In this document: in pieces, positions 10,252 through 18,669 of the stretch
How the letters are laid out: each line of letters opens with the position of its first letter
How positions within the stretch are numbered: the stretch's first letter is position 1
From: an uncultured Pseudomonadales bacterium
GTDB taxonomy: Bacteria > Pseudomonadota > Gammaproteobacteria > Pseudomonadales > Azotimanducaceae
DNA: 64,000 nucleotides
Direction: 5' to 3'
NCBI GenBank assembly: GCA_951813295.1
Contig: CATOTI010000001.1
Span: forward strand, 744,001-808,000
Translations under genes and position numbers: made by a program
The notes under the pieces: model-generated
What the model saw: the letters and a program-made list of their open reading frames with translations, nothing else
The model's database searches: none
What the model was told of the DNA's origin: nothing

Positions 10252-10361
10252 GAGATGAAGGTCCTACAGGCACGTGAATAGAAGGCGGGACACTCTATCG
10301 AGTCTGCCGACGTTCGCAATATCAGTGTCGACCGCGCGAGACCGGAAGTCCCGCGGGGTCA

Positions 10362-10637
10362 TCAGGGATTCAGCGCGTCCCGCAATGCCTTGCCCGGCTT
10401 GAAGGCCGGGACTTTAGAGGCGCTGATCTCGATCGATTCGCCTGTCTGCGGGTTACGGCCCGTGCGCGCCGCGCGTTCCCGCACGAGGAACGTGCCGAAT
10501 CCGACGAGCGACACCGGCTCCGCGTTTTCGAGAGACTGCTGGATCGAGGCAAGCATCGCATCGAGGGCTCGCGTTGCCGATGCTTTCGATATGTCGGCGG
10601 CGTCGGCGACGGCATCGACTAGTTCTGATTTATTCAT
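10362..10637 (-). CDS. hupB: DNA-binding protein HU
   Basis: 91-residue HU-family histone-like protein. The N-terminal helical part [18 protein letters not shown] and [20 protein letters not shown] (the turn into the DNA-binding arm) are diagnostic. The arm ends EIAS-like ([20 protein letters not shown]), and length is standard (90). It lies between lon and ppiD exactly as hupB does in E. coli, hence the symbol. A 231-base gap separates it from lon and probably carries its promoter, but I could not name -35/-10 elements with confidence. Confidence 0.97.
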   Translation of the reverse strand: MNKSELVDAVADAADISKASATRALDAMLASIQQSLENAEPVSLVGFGTFLVRERAARTGRNPQTGESIEISASKVPAFKPGKALRDALNP

Positions 10638-10868
10638 ATATAGAGGGCCTCGATCTTTGTAGACCGCCCACCGATTGGCGGACGGGCGTATTCGACTATC
10701 TGTCTTCTAAATCGCTGTCCAGCGGCTGGAACCTGACAAGCGGCGGGTCAGCACACATCCGACGGACGTGTGCCTCAAAGGAAGCAACTCTGGTACGGCC
10801 CGGGAACGCTGTCAACAGCTTCGATCAGGCGAAAAATGCAGTGTTTTTGCAGGCGAAACGTCTTTCTT

Positions 10869-13244
10869 TCAGTGCGATGTCGCTGGCGCACGATTCTCGT
10901 TGGCTTTCTCGGCTTCGGCCACGATCTCATCGTCGAGACGAGCGACGGGTAGTGACTCCAGCGCGATCTCGATGACCTCGTCCATCCACTTGACCGGAAT
11001 GATCTCGAGATCCGCCTTGATGTTGTCCGGCACTTCCTTGAGATTTCGCTCGTTCTCGGCGGGAATGATGACCTTCGTGATGCCACCTCGATGTGCCGCC
11101 AGGAGCTTTTCCTTCAGCCCACCGATGGGTAACACCTGACCGCGCAACGTGATTTCGCCGGTCATCGCCACCTCGGCGAGCACGGGGATTCCCGTCAGCA
11201 CACTCACGAGCGCCGTGCACATACCGATCCCCGCACTGGGCCCATCTTTTGGCGTCGCCCCTTCGGGGACATGGATGTGGATATCCGCATCCTCGTGGAA
11301 GTTCTTCGCGACGCCGAGCGATGCCGCGCGGCTACGTACGAACGTAATCGCAGCCTGAATCGATTCCTGCATGACGTCGCCGAGCGATCCGGTTTTGATC
11401 TGGCGACCCTTGCCGGGCACCGAAACCGCCTCGATGTTGAGGATTTCTCCACCGACCTGGGTGTAGGCAAGCCCCGTCACGATGCCGACCTGGTTCTCCT
11501 CTTCGGCACGGCCGAAATCGAACTTTCGCACGCCGTTGAGCGCTTCGATATCGTCAACGTTGATCGACGTGCGCGCCTCGGCGCCGAGCGCCTGCTCCGT
11601 CACGACCTTGCGGGCAAGCTTGGCGACTTCGCGCTCGAGGCCACGCACCCCCGCTTCACGCGTGTAGAAGCGGATCAGGTGGCGAATCGCCTCCTCCTCG
11701 ATGACGAGATCGTCATCGCCGAGGCCGTTCAGCTTACGCTGCTTCGGCACCAGAAAACGTGACGCGATGTTGAGCTTCTCGTCTTCCGTATAGCCCGGTA
11801 GACGAATGACCTCCATCCGATCGAGCAGCGCGGCCGGAATGTTCATCGAGTTGGACGTACAGATGAAGAAGACGTCCGATAGGTCGAAATCCATCTCGAC
11901 GTAGTGATCGTTGAAGGTGTTGTTTTGCTCGGGGTCGAGGACCTCGAGGAGCGCGGAGGCGGGATCACCGCGGAAGTCCATGCCCATCTTGTCGACTTCA
12001 TCAAGCAGGAAGAGCGGATTCTTGACGCCGGCCTTGGCCATTTTCTGCAGAACCTTACCCGGCATGGATCCGATATAGGTACGGCGATGCCCGCGGATTT
12101 CCGCCTCGTCGCGCACCCCGCCAAGGGCCATGCGGACGAACTGGCGGTTCGTTGCACGAGCTACTGATTCTCCGAGTGACGTCTTGCCCACACCCGGCGG
12201 CCCGACGAGGCACAGCACGGGTCCCTTGAGCTTTCGGACGCGGCCCTGGACGGCGAGATACTCGACGATCCGCTCCTTCACTTCTTCGAGGCCGTAGTGA
12301 TCCGCATCGAGGATTTCCTGGGCAGAGGCGAGATCCCGGCGTACCCGGCTCTTTTTCTTCCAGGGCAGCTTGAGCGTCCAGTCGAGGTAGCTTCTAACCA
12401 CCGTCGCTTCCGCTGACATCGGTGCCATGAGCTTCAGCTTCGCCAGTTCGTTCTCGGCCTTGGTGCGGGCTTCGGCCGGCATGCCGGACGATGCGATGGC
12501 CTCCGCGAGGTCATCGAGTTCGTTACCACCCTCGCCTTCCCCGAGCTCGTTCTGGATGGCCTTCATCTGCTCGTTCAGGTAGTACTCGCGCTGCGTCTTT
12601 TCCATCTGTTTCTTGACGCGACCGCGGATCTTTTTCTCGATCTTCTGAACGTCGATCTCCGTCTCCATAAAGAGCAGGAGCTTCTGCATGCGTTCATCGA
12701 GCGCGAAGCATTCGAGTACCTCCAGACGCTGCGCGAGCTTGAGATCGATCTGGGCCGCGATGGTATCGATCAACCGACCCGGCTCGTCGATCGACGAGAC
12801 AGAAGCGATGACGTCGTCCGCTACATCCTTGCGCGACTTCACGTAACGGTCGAAGTGATCCATGACCGTGCGCGTCATCGCCTCGAGCGTGCCCGCATCG
12901 GGCATCTCGGCTTCGTCCGACGCGACATCGGCTTCGATGAATTCGGTATCAAAAAGCGCTTCGATCGCCGCTCGCCGCTCACCCTCGACCAGCACCTTTA
13001 CCGTACCGTCGGGAAGCGGCAGTGTCTGGAGGATCGTTGCAACGGTACCGACGGGGAAAAGATCGGCCAGGTTCGGTCGATCAACGCTTGCGTCGAGTTT
13101 GGTGGCGAGCAGAATCTGCCCCCCGGCTGCACTGCCCGCTTCGAGGGCCTGGATAGATGAGGCCGTGCCGACAAACAGTGTCGTGATCGCCTTCGGGAAC
13201 ACGACAGTGTCTTTCAGTGGAAGGACGGGAATTCGCTCAGACAT
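10869..13244 (-). CDS. lon: ATP-dependent protease Lon
   Basis: 791-residue Lon protease. The start at 13244 (MSERIPVLPLKDTVVFP) is chosen because AGGAAGGAG lies just upstream at normal spacing; a longer frame to 13301 would include non-conserved residues and overlap a terminator. N-terminal substrate-binding domain; AAA+ domain with Walker A GPPGVGKTS (about 348) and Walker B LFLLDEVDKM; protease domain with catalytic Ser670 in PKDGPSAGIGMCTAL and Lys711 in LPIGGLKEKLLAA. The length fits E. coli Lon (784). It is downstream of clpX, but a strong intrinsic terminator (13285-13313) lies between them, so independent expression or read-through control is likely. Confidence 0.97.
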   Translation of the reverse strand: MSERIPVLPLKDTVVFPKAITTLFVGTASSIQALEAGSAAGGQILLATKLDASVDRPNLADLFPVGTVATILQTLPLPDGTVKVLVEGERRAAIEALFDTEFIEADVASDEAEMPDAGTLEAMTRTVMDHFDRYVKSRKDVADDVIASVSSIDEPGRLIDTIAAQIDLKLAQRLEVLECFALDERMQKLLLFMETEIDVQKIEKKIRGRVKKQMEKTQREYYLNEQMKAIQNELGEGEGGNELDDLAEAIASSGMPAEARTKAENELAKLKLMAPMSAEATVVRSYLDWTLKLPWKKKSRVRRDLASAQEILDADHYGLEEVKERIVEYLAVQGRVRKLKGPVLCLVGPPGVGKTSLGESVARATNRQFVRMALGGVRDEAEIRGHRRTYIGSMPGKVLQKMAKAGVKNPLFLLDEVDKMGMDFRGDPASALLEVLDPEQNNTFNDHYVEMDFDLSDVFFICTSNSMNIPAALLDRMEVIRLPGYTEDEKLNIASRFLVPKQRKLNGLGDDDLVIEEEAIRHLIRFYTREAGVRGLEREVAKLARKVVTEQALGAEARTSINVDDIEALNGVRKFDFGRAEEENQVGIVTGLAYTQVGGEILNIEAVSVPGKGRQIKTGSLGDVMQESIQAAITFVRSRAASLGVAKNFHEDADIHIHVPEGATPKDGPSAGIGMCTALVSVLTGIPVLAEVAMTGEITLRGQVLPIGGLKEKLLAAHRGGITKVIIPAENERNLKEVPDNIKADLEIIPVKWMDEVIEIALESLPVARLDDEIVAEAEKANENRAPATSH

Positions 13245-13284
13245 CGGGTTCTCCTTCCTCGCGCCGACCGCTGGCAGACGAGCC

Positions 13285-13313
13285 AAACGAAAAACGCCCA
13301 TTGAACATGGGCG
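13285..13313 (-). terminator. Rho-independent terminator between clpX and lon
   Basis: On the minus strand a perfect seven-base stem CGCCCAT/ATGGGCG with a five-base loop is followed at once by TTTTTCGTTT. It lies about 58 bases after the clpX stop and 40 bases before the lon start. Stem, loop and T-run all fit a textbook intrinsic terminator. Confidence 0.85.
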
Positions 13314-13371
13314 CTACTGATTTGCGGCGGCTCGCGATCAGCGGAGCCGCGCAGGATGACCTCAAATCGAC

Positions 13372-14643
13372 CTATTCGGCGTCGACCGCCTGGTCGACGT
13401 TCTCGTAGATCAGCATGGGTTCGCTTTCTTCGGCGATGACGCTCTCGTCGACCACGACTTTAGTGACGTTTTCGAGTGACGGGAGGTCATACATCGTCTC
13501 AAGTAATACGGCTTCCAGAATCGAACGTAGTCCACGCGCGCCGGTCTTACGTTCCATGGCTTTGCGCGCCACCGCCCGTAGGGCGTCATCTCGGAAGTCG
13601 ACCTCGACGCCTTCCATGTCGAAAAGCTTCGTGTACTGCTTGGTGAGCGAATTCTTCGGCTCGGTCAGGATCTGAACGAGCGCGTCCGTATCCAGTTCCT
13701 CGAGCGTCGCGACTACCGGTAGACGACCGACGAACTCGGGAATGAGCCCGTACTTGATCAGATCTTCCGGCTCGACCTGGCGAAGGGTTTCGCCGATGTT
13801 GTCGCGGTCTTCCTTGGTCACGACGTCGGCCGAAAAGCCGATACCGCTCTTGTCGGAGCGATCGCGGATGACCTTGTCGAGGCCGGCAAAAGCCCCGCCA
13901 CAGATAAAGAGGATATTGCCCGTGTCGACCTGCAGGAATTCCTGCTGGGGATGCTTGCGACCGCCCTGCGGGGGAACTGACGCGATCGTGCCTTCGATCA
14001 GTTTGAGCAGCGCTTGCTGAACGCCTTCGCCGGACACGTCGCGCGTGATCGAGGGGTTGTCGGATTTGCGCGAGATCTTGTCGATCTCGTCGATATAGAC
14101 GATGCCCACCTGCGCCCGATCGACGTCGTAGTCACACTTTTGCAGGAGCTTCTGGATGATGTTCTCGACGTCCTCTCCGACATAACCCGCTTCGGTCAGC
14201 GTGGTCGCGTCGGCGATCGTAAACGGGACATCGAGCAGCCGGGCCAGTGTCTCGGCGAGCAATGTCTTGCCGCAACCGGTGGGCCCGATCAGCAGGATAT
14301 TGGACTTCGAGAGCTCGACTTCGTCCTTTTTCCCTTTGTAATTCAGCCGCTTATAGTGGTTATAGACGGCAACGGAGAGAACCTTCTTGGCGTGGTCCTG
14401 ACCGATCACGTACTGATCGAGGATCTCCTTGATCTCGACCGGTACCGGCAGCTTGCTGGACTCTTTGCCTTCCGAGCCTTCCTGGACCTCCTCACGAATG
14501 ATGTCGTTGCAGAGTTCTACACATTCGTCACAAATGAAGACGCTGGGACCGGCAATGAGCTTGCGGACCTCGTGCTGGCTCTTGCCGCAAAACGAGCAAT
14601 AGAGGGGCTTCCCTGAATCGTCGCTTTTGTTGTCGTCAGCCAT
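13372..14643 (-). CDS. clpX: ATP-dependent unfoldase ClpX
   Basis: 423-residue AAA+ unfoldase that feeds substrates to ClpP. The N-terminal zinc-binding domain has Cys16, Cys19, Cys38 and Cys41 ([13 protein letters not shown] and [10 protein letters not shown]). Walker A is [15 protein letters not shown] (about 118-132), and Walker [14 protein letters not shown]. The ClpP-docking IGF-type loop is seen as [10 protein letters not shown]. Length matches E. coli ClpX (424). It lies 158 bases downstream of clpP on the same strand. That spacer holds GC-rich inverted repeats (for example around 14685-14704 and 14766-14782) but no T-run, so clpP-clpX read-through is possible. Confidence 0.97.
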   Translation of the reverse strand: MADDNKSDDSGKPLYCSFCGKSQHEVRKLIAGPSVFICDECVELCNDIIREEVQEGSEGKESSKLPVPVEIKEILDQYVIGQDHAKKVLSVAVYNHYKRLNYKGKKDEVELSKSNILLIGPTGCGKTLLAETLARLLDVPFTIADATTLTEAGYVGEDVENIIQKLLQKCDYDVDRAQVGIVYIDEIDKISRKSDNPSITRDVSGEGVQQALLKLIEGTIASVPPQGGRKHPQQEFLQVDTGNILFICGGAFAGLDKVIRDRSDKSGIGFSADVVTKEDRDNIGETLRQVEPEDLIKYGLIPEFVGRLPVVATLEELDTDALVQILTEPKNSLTKQYTKLFDMEGVEVDFRDDALRAVARKAMERKTGARGLRSILEAVLLETMYDLPSLENVTKVVVDESVIAEESEPMLIYENVDQAVDAE

Positions 14644-14801
14644 ACCGCTCCCTGCTCAATTTACGTGTTCCAGTAGCACGTTCCACGCACCTTGCGGCGT
14701 GGATTCGTAATTTGCAACCCCGCACAGATCACCATCGTTTCGGCGGGGTGGATCAGACCTTCTTGCGCGCTCCGTGCGCGCGGAGGCGCATCCGAATGGC
14801 C

Positions 14802-15428
14802 TCAGTCCCGCGCGCGCGGGTGCTTCACTTCGTCGATTAGTCCGTAGGCTTTCGCTTCGTCAGGGTCCATCCAGTAGTCCCGATCGGTGTCTTCGGCGAT
14901 GCGTTCCGGCGTCTGGCCGGTGTGATTCGCGATGAGGCCATTGAGCTGGTCGCGCATCTTGAAGATCTCTCGGGCCTGAATCTCGATATCCGCAGCCACA
15001 CCGCGCGAACCGCCCGACGGTTGATGCAGCATCATGCGCGAGTTGGGGAGCGCGCGGCGCTTTCCGGCGGCACCCGCGGCCAGTAGAAAGGCGCCCATAC
15101 TAGCCGCCTGGCCGACACACATCGTCTCGACGTCTGCCGAGACGAACTGCATCGTGTCGTAGATCGAAAGCCCGGCCGTCACCGACCCACCCGGCGAGTT
15201 GATGTAGAGGCTGATGTCCTTGTCTGGATTCTCGTAGTCGAGATACAGGAGCTGAGCGACGACGAGGTTCGCGATGTTGTCGTCGACGGGACCGACGAGG
15301 AACACGATTCGCTCACCCAGGAGGCGAGAATAGATGTCGTAAGCACGCTCGCCGCGAGCACTCTGCTCGACGACCATGGGTACGAGGCCCAGGTTGCGGG
15401 TGGGCTCGCTGTGATTGAATTGTGTCAA
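14802..15428 (-). CDS. clpP: ATP-dependent Clp protease proteolytic subunit ClpP
   Basis: 208-residue serine protease subunit that forms a tetradecameric barrel with ClpX. The triad is visible: Ser110 in [15 protein letters not shown], His135 in [10 protein letters not shown] and Asp184 in TDRDYWM. The oxyanion segment [16 protein letters not shown] is conserved. Length matches the E. coli proform (207). The N-terminal extension [14 protein letters not shown] is presumably processed, as in other gammaproteobacteria. Upstream is tig, 88 bases away, on the same strand. Confidence 0.97.
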   Translation of the reverse strand: MTQFNHSEPTRNLGLVPMVVEQSARGERAYDIYSRLLGERIVFLVGPVDDNIANLVVAQLLYLDYENPDKDISLYINSPGGSVTAGLSIYDTMQFVSADVETMCVGQAASMGAFLLAAGAAGKRRALPNSRMMLHQPSGGSRGVAADIEIQAREIFKMRDQLNGLIANHTGQTPERIAEDTDRDYWMDPDEAKAYGLIDEVKHPRARD

Positions 15429-15516
15429 GTTCTTACCCTCTTCGTTGTTGGGTCGTCGTCATCCGCGGATGTCGCCCACGAGATCTTTACCAGCACCGAT
15501 TCGAGACTGCCAGGCC

Positions 15517-16989
15517 TCACGCGGAGTCTTTCGACTGGTCCGTTGATTCGGCATCCGGACCTTCGTCGACGTCGCTCGATGCTTCGGCCGGCGCCTCGGC
15601 CTCGTCCGCCACGACATCGCTCGTCTCGTCCGTTTCCGGGGATTCGACTCCGCTGTCCTCGGATGCAGCTTCCTCGACCGGGGGCGGCGGCGCGACCGCG
15701 ATCCCCGAAAGCACCCCTTCGTAATCAGTCTCGACGATCTCGACGCTCGCAGACTCGACCACGTGGTCGACGACTTGCTCTTCGAGTACGGCCATTTCGA
15801 TCTCTTGCAGACGCTCCTCGGTACCGTAGTAGTAAGCGATGACCTGTTCCGGATGCTCGTACGGTTGCGCAATCGCCTCGATACGCTCGCGCACCAGTTG
15901 TTCGTCCGCTTCGAAGGACTGTGCCTCGATGATCGCGTTGATCACGAGGCCGACGCGAACCTGCCGGGTCGCCTGATCCAGGAAGATCTCATCCGGCAGT
16001 TCGGGCGCGTTAGCCCCCTGACCGAACTGTTGAACCATGCGCGCCTTCTGCATCTGCACTTCGCGGGCGATGAGCGCTGCCGGGATCTGGAAATCGTGGA
16101 GATCGTTCAAGCCGTCTAGAACCTGGCGTTTGACCTGGCCGTCGATCGCGTTGTTGAGCTCGTTGGTCATGTTTTCGGTGATATCGGCGCGCAGCTTCTT
16201 CTCACCGCCCTCTTCGATGCCCAGCGCTTCGAAAAACGCGTCGTCGAGCTCGGGCACGTTGGGCTGTTCGATCTTCTTCGCCGTGATCGTGAACTCGGCC
16301 GCCTTGCCCGCGAGATCTTCGTTCTGGTAGTCGTCGGGGAACGTCACCGGAATGAGGCGCTCCTCGCCCGGGGTCATCCCGACCATGCCGGCCTCGAAAT
16401 CAGGCAACATCTGGCCCGCGCCGATATTGACCGGGACATCGGTGCCTTCGCCACCTTCGAACGGCTCGCCGTCCACACGCCCGATGAAGTCGGCCGTCAA
16501 CCGGTCACCTTCGACCGCCGGACGATCGACGTCGTCGTACTCCGTGCGCTGTTCACGCAGTCGTTCGACCATCCGATCGATGTCTTCATCTTCAACGGCG
16601 GCCGTCGGTCTCTTGACCGAGACCAGGGAAAGATCGCAAACGTCGACGATGGGGAAGATCTCGAAAGTCGCGGTGAACTCGAGATCGGCGCCTGGGTCGA
16701 GATTGATGACGTCGAGGCTCGGTGCACCGGCAGGCGACAATTCTTCCTGCTGTACGGCTTCGACGAAACTCGATTGCATGAGATCCGCGGCGACTTCCTG
16801 ACGAACGGACTTGCCGAAACGACGTCGCACCTCCTTGAGAGGGACCTTGCCCGGCCGAAAACCCTTCAGTCGCACCTGGGGCGTCGCCGAGCGCAAGCGC
16901 TCCTGAACTTGCTCCTCGAAGGACTCCGCCGGCACGGCAATTTTCAGCCGCCGTTCGAGTCCACCCGTTGTTTCTACCGATACGCGCAT
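15517..16989 (-). CDS. tig: Trigger factor with long acidic C-terminal tail
   Basis: 490-residue ribosome-associated chaperone and peptidyl-prolyl isomerase. The ribosome-binding motif GFRPGKVPLKEVRRRFG is at about 44-60, the FKBP-type isomerase domain around 150-245 (RPAVEGDRLTADFIGRVDG), and the helical chaperone arms follow. Trigger factors are usually about 430-450 residues. Here about 55 extra residues after position 435 are rich in Glu, Asp, Ser, Ala and Pro (PPPPVEEAASEDSGV and ending DQSKDSA). The tail is in frame and uninterrupted. It starts the tig-clpP-clpX-lon cluster, 83 bases downstream of tRNA-His on the same strand. Confidence 0.95.
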   Translation of the reverse strand: MRVSVETTGGLERRLKIAVPAESFEEQVQERLRSATPQVRLKGFRPGKVPLKEVRRRFGKSVRQEVAADLMQSSFVEAVQQEELSPAGAPSLDVINLDPGADLEFTATFEIFPIVDVCDLSLVSVKRPTAAVEDEDIDRMVERLREQRTEYDDVDRPAVEGDRLTADFIGRVDGEPFEGGEGTDVPVNIGAGQMLPDFEAGMVGMTPGEERLIPVTFPDDYQNEDLAGKAAEFTITAKKIEQPNVPELDDAFFEALGIEEGGEKKLRADITENMTNELNNAIDGQVKRQVLDGLNDLHDFQIPAALIAREVQMQKARMVQQFGQGANAPELPDEIFLDQATRQVRVGLVINAIIEAQSFEADEQLVRERIEAIAQPYEHPEQVIAYYYGTEERLQEIEMAVLEEQVVDHVVESASVEIVETDYEGVLSGIAVAPPPPVEEAASEDSGVESPETDETSDVVADEAEAPAEASSDVDEGPDAESTDQSKDSA

Positions 16990-17072
16990 CGATTCAACTC
17001 GCCAATTACTTACCCACGCCGCCTCAGATGGTCGGCGTTCGAACGATCAAGCCGTGGGAAAACGTCAAATGG

Positions 17073-17146
17073 GGTGGATGATGGGGCTCGAACCCACGAC
17101 AACCGGATCCACAATCCGGGGCTCTACCTACTGAGCTACACCCACC
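17073..17146 (-). tRNA. tRNA-His (anticodon GTG)
   Basis: 74-base cloverleaf on the minus strand. The acceptor stem is GTGGGTG paired with CATCCAC (one G-T pair); the D-arm GCTCAGTAGGTAGAGC, the anticodon loop TTGTGGA with anticodon GTG, and the T-arm with GGTTCGAGCC are all intact. The extra G at position -1, specific to tRNA-His and facing C73, is encoded. The CCA end is not encoded (CCT follows). Sequence closely resembles E. coli tRNA-His. Confidence 0.97.
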
Positions 17147-17413
17147 ACTTGTCCGCACCCGCAGGGCACGAAGCGCGGCATTCTACACGTCGCGGCGGCG
17201 CATTCTAAGCCGCCGCCGCATAGAACGCGACGCCTCCCGAGAAACCGACGCCGCCGAGCTTTGTATGCGTTCCACGGATTGATCCGCGCGCGACGGTTCG
17301 AACTGCAAAAAGCGAAAGAGCGCGCGCTTGGATGCCTTCGATTGGATTTTCGAGCTGGATGCGCCTTTCGAGCCGTTCTATGGTCGGGCCACCGCAGCTT
17401 GAGTGAGATTTCG

Positions 17414-18148
17414 ATGGGACGACTGGATGATCGCGTCTGTCTGATTACGGGTGGCGCACGGGGTCAAGGTGCCGCCGAGGCCGAACTATTCGCGGCGGAA
17501 GGCGCAATCGTGTGGGTTTCCGATGTCCTCGATGCCGACGGGCAGGCCGTCGCGGCGAAGATCGGCGGGCAATATCGCCATCATGACGTCCGCGACGAAT
17601 CGTCATGGGCCGGGCTCATCGATGAAATCATCGACACTAGCGGGCGCATCGACGTGCTCGTGAACAATGCCGGCATCTTCAGGACCGGGCGCCTCTTCGA
17701 GATCGAGCCGAGCGACTTCCAGGAGGTGATGGACGTCAACTGCTTGGGCGTGTTTCTCGGCATGCGCGCCGTCGCGCCGAGTATGCGCGAGGCAGGCCGT
17801 GGCGCCATCGTGAACATCTCATCGGTCGCCGGACTCAACGCTTCGGCCGGCGCATTTGCCTACGGCACGTCGAAATGGGCCGTTCGCGGGATGACGAAAA
17901 CCGCAGCGGTAGAGCTCGGACGGCGCGGTGTGCGGGTGAACTCGATCCATCCGGGCCTCATCGAAACAGAAATGCTCCACCAGGTGCCCGGTTACGCCGA
18001 CAGCGACCGGATGGTCAAACGTGTCCCCCTCGGTCGGGTCGCCGAGGCGCGCGAAGTCGCCAACCTCGCGCTTTACCTCGCAAGCGACGACAGCTCGTAT
18101 TCGACCGGGATGGAGTTCGTCGTCGACGGCGGAGTGTCGGCGCTCTAG
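17414..18148 (+). CDS. Short-chain dehydrogenase/reductase, hydroxysteroid-dehydrogenase-like
   Basis: 244-residue classical SDR. The start at 17414 (MGRLDDRVCLITGGA) is chosen because the frame upstream to 17261 is not protein-like. Cofactor motif TGGARGQGAAEA, with Asp at the end of beta-2 (VSDVLD), suggests NAD(H) preference. NNAG follows at about 83, and the catalytic Ser-Tyr-Lys set is ISSVAG...YGTSK (about 136-153). The closest pattern I recognise is 3-alpha/20-beta-hydroxysteroid or cyclohexanol-type dehydrogenases. It ends two bases before the next gene, so the two form an operon. Substrate unknown. Confidence 0.9.
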   Translation: MGRLDDRVCLITGGARGQGAAEAELFAAEGAIVWVSDVLDADGQAVAAKIGGQYRHHDVRDESSWAGLIDEIIDTSGRIDVLVNNAGIFRTGRLFEIEPSDFQEVMDVNCLGVFLGMRAVAPSMREAGRGAIVNISSVAGLNASAGAFAYGTSKWAVRGMTKTAAVELGRRGVRVNSIHPGLIETEMLHQVPGYADSDRMVKRVPLGRVAEAREVANLALYLASDDSSYSTGMEFVVDGGVSAL

Positions 18149-18150
18149 CG

Positions 18151-18669
18151 ATGGCCGCCGATCCCCATATCGCGCAATTGCTCGCGTCGCAGTCGACTCT
18201 GCGCACGGTCGAATACGACGACTCGCCTGGCTCGATCGACGCTTTCGATACCGACATCGACCACGATGCGGTAACGCATGCCTATGCCACGCTCTATACC
18301 GCCGTCGGCGATTGTGTCGCGACCGCCGATGATAACGACCGTTGGCATCTCCCCGGCGGCGACGTTCGCGGCGGTGGCATCTGGTACGACGCCTTGGGCT
18401 CCCTGCTCGCGCGGCAGTGCGGCGCCGAGATCGTCGACCTCTTTCCTTTCGCGGTGTTCCGGCCCCAGGCATCGACAGGGCTTCGCGTCATCACGATCGC
18501 GATCGCGCGCTTCGTCGAAACGCCGACGGACGAGGAGCGATTCAGTTCGATCCTCGCGACCACGTCCGCGCTCGCCCAGGACCTCGTGCGCGAATCGTCA
18601 GCCCGCGACGCGGGACTCCTCGCCGTCGCGGACGCCATCCGAGTCGCGACCGGATTCGGCCAGGCCTGA
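18151..18669 (+). CDS. Hypothetical protein, possible degenerate Nudix fold
   Basis: 172 residues from the ATG at 18151, two bases after the preceding SDR stop. The middle resembles a Nudix domain in order: strand HAYATLYTAVGDCVA, then WHLPGGDVRGGGIWYDALGS, LLARQCGAEIVDLFPF and a strand GLRVITIAIARFVE. The usual catalytic REXXEEXG helix is absent: the glutamates that bind metal are replaced (GSLLARQCG). It would therefore be catalytically dead as a Nudix hydrolase, or a different fold altogether. The last 72 bases overlap the convergent MFS gene. Low certainty on fold. Confidence 0.6.
   Translation: MAADPHIAQLLASQSTLRTVEYDDSPGSIDAFDTDIDHDAVTHAYATLYTAVGDCVATADDNDRWHLPGGDVRGGGIWYDALGSLLARQCGAEIVDLFPFAVFRPQASTGLRVITIAIARFVETPTDEERFSSILATTSALAQDLVRESSARDAGLLAVADAIRVATGFGQA

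Noticed and set aside
10638..10868. Possible small RNA or promoter in the hup-lon gap
   Set aside because: A short stem (CCGCC/GGCGG around 10666-10684) is visible, but no clear -35/-10 or terminator could be set, so no feature was called.
13245..13301. Longer lon start at 13301
   Set aside because: It would overlap the intrinsic terminator and adds residues absent from Lon proteins. The ATG at 13244 has a good ribosome site.
14644..14801. Inverted repeats in the clpX-clpP spacer as terminators
   Set aside because: Stems are GC rich but no T-run follows on the minus strand, so an intrinsic terminator is not supported.
17073..17146. tRNA-His 3' end as an integration (attachment) site
   Set aside because: No integrase or direct repeat of the tRNA end was found beside it.
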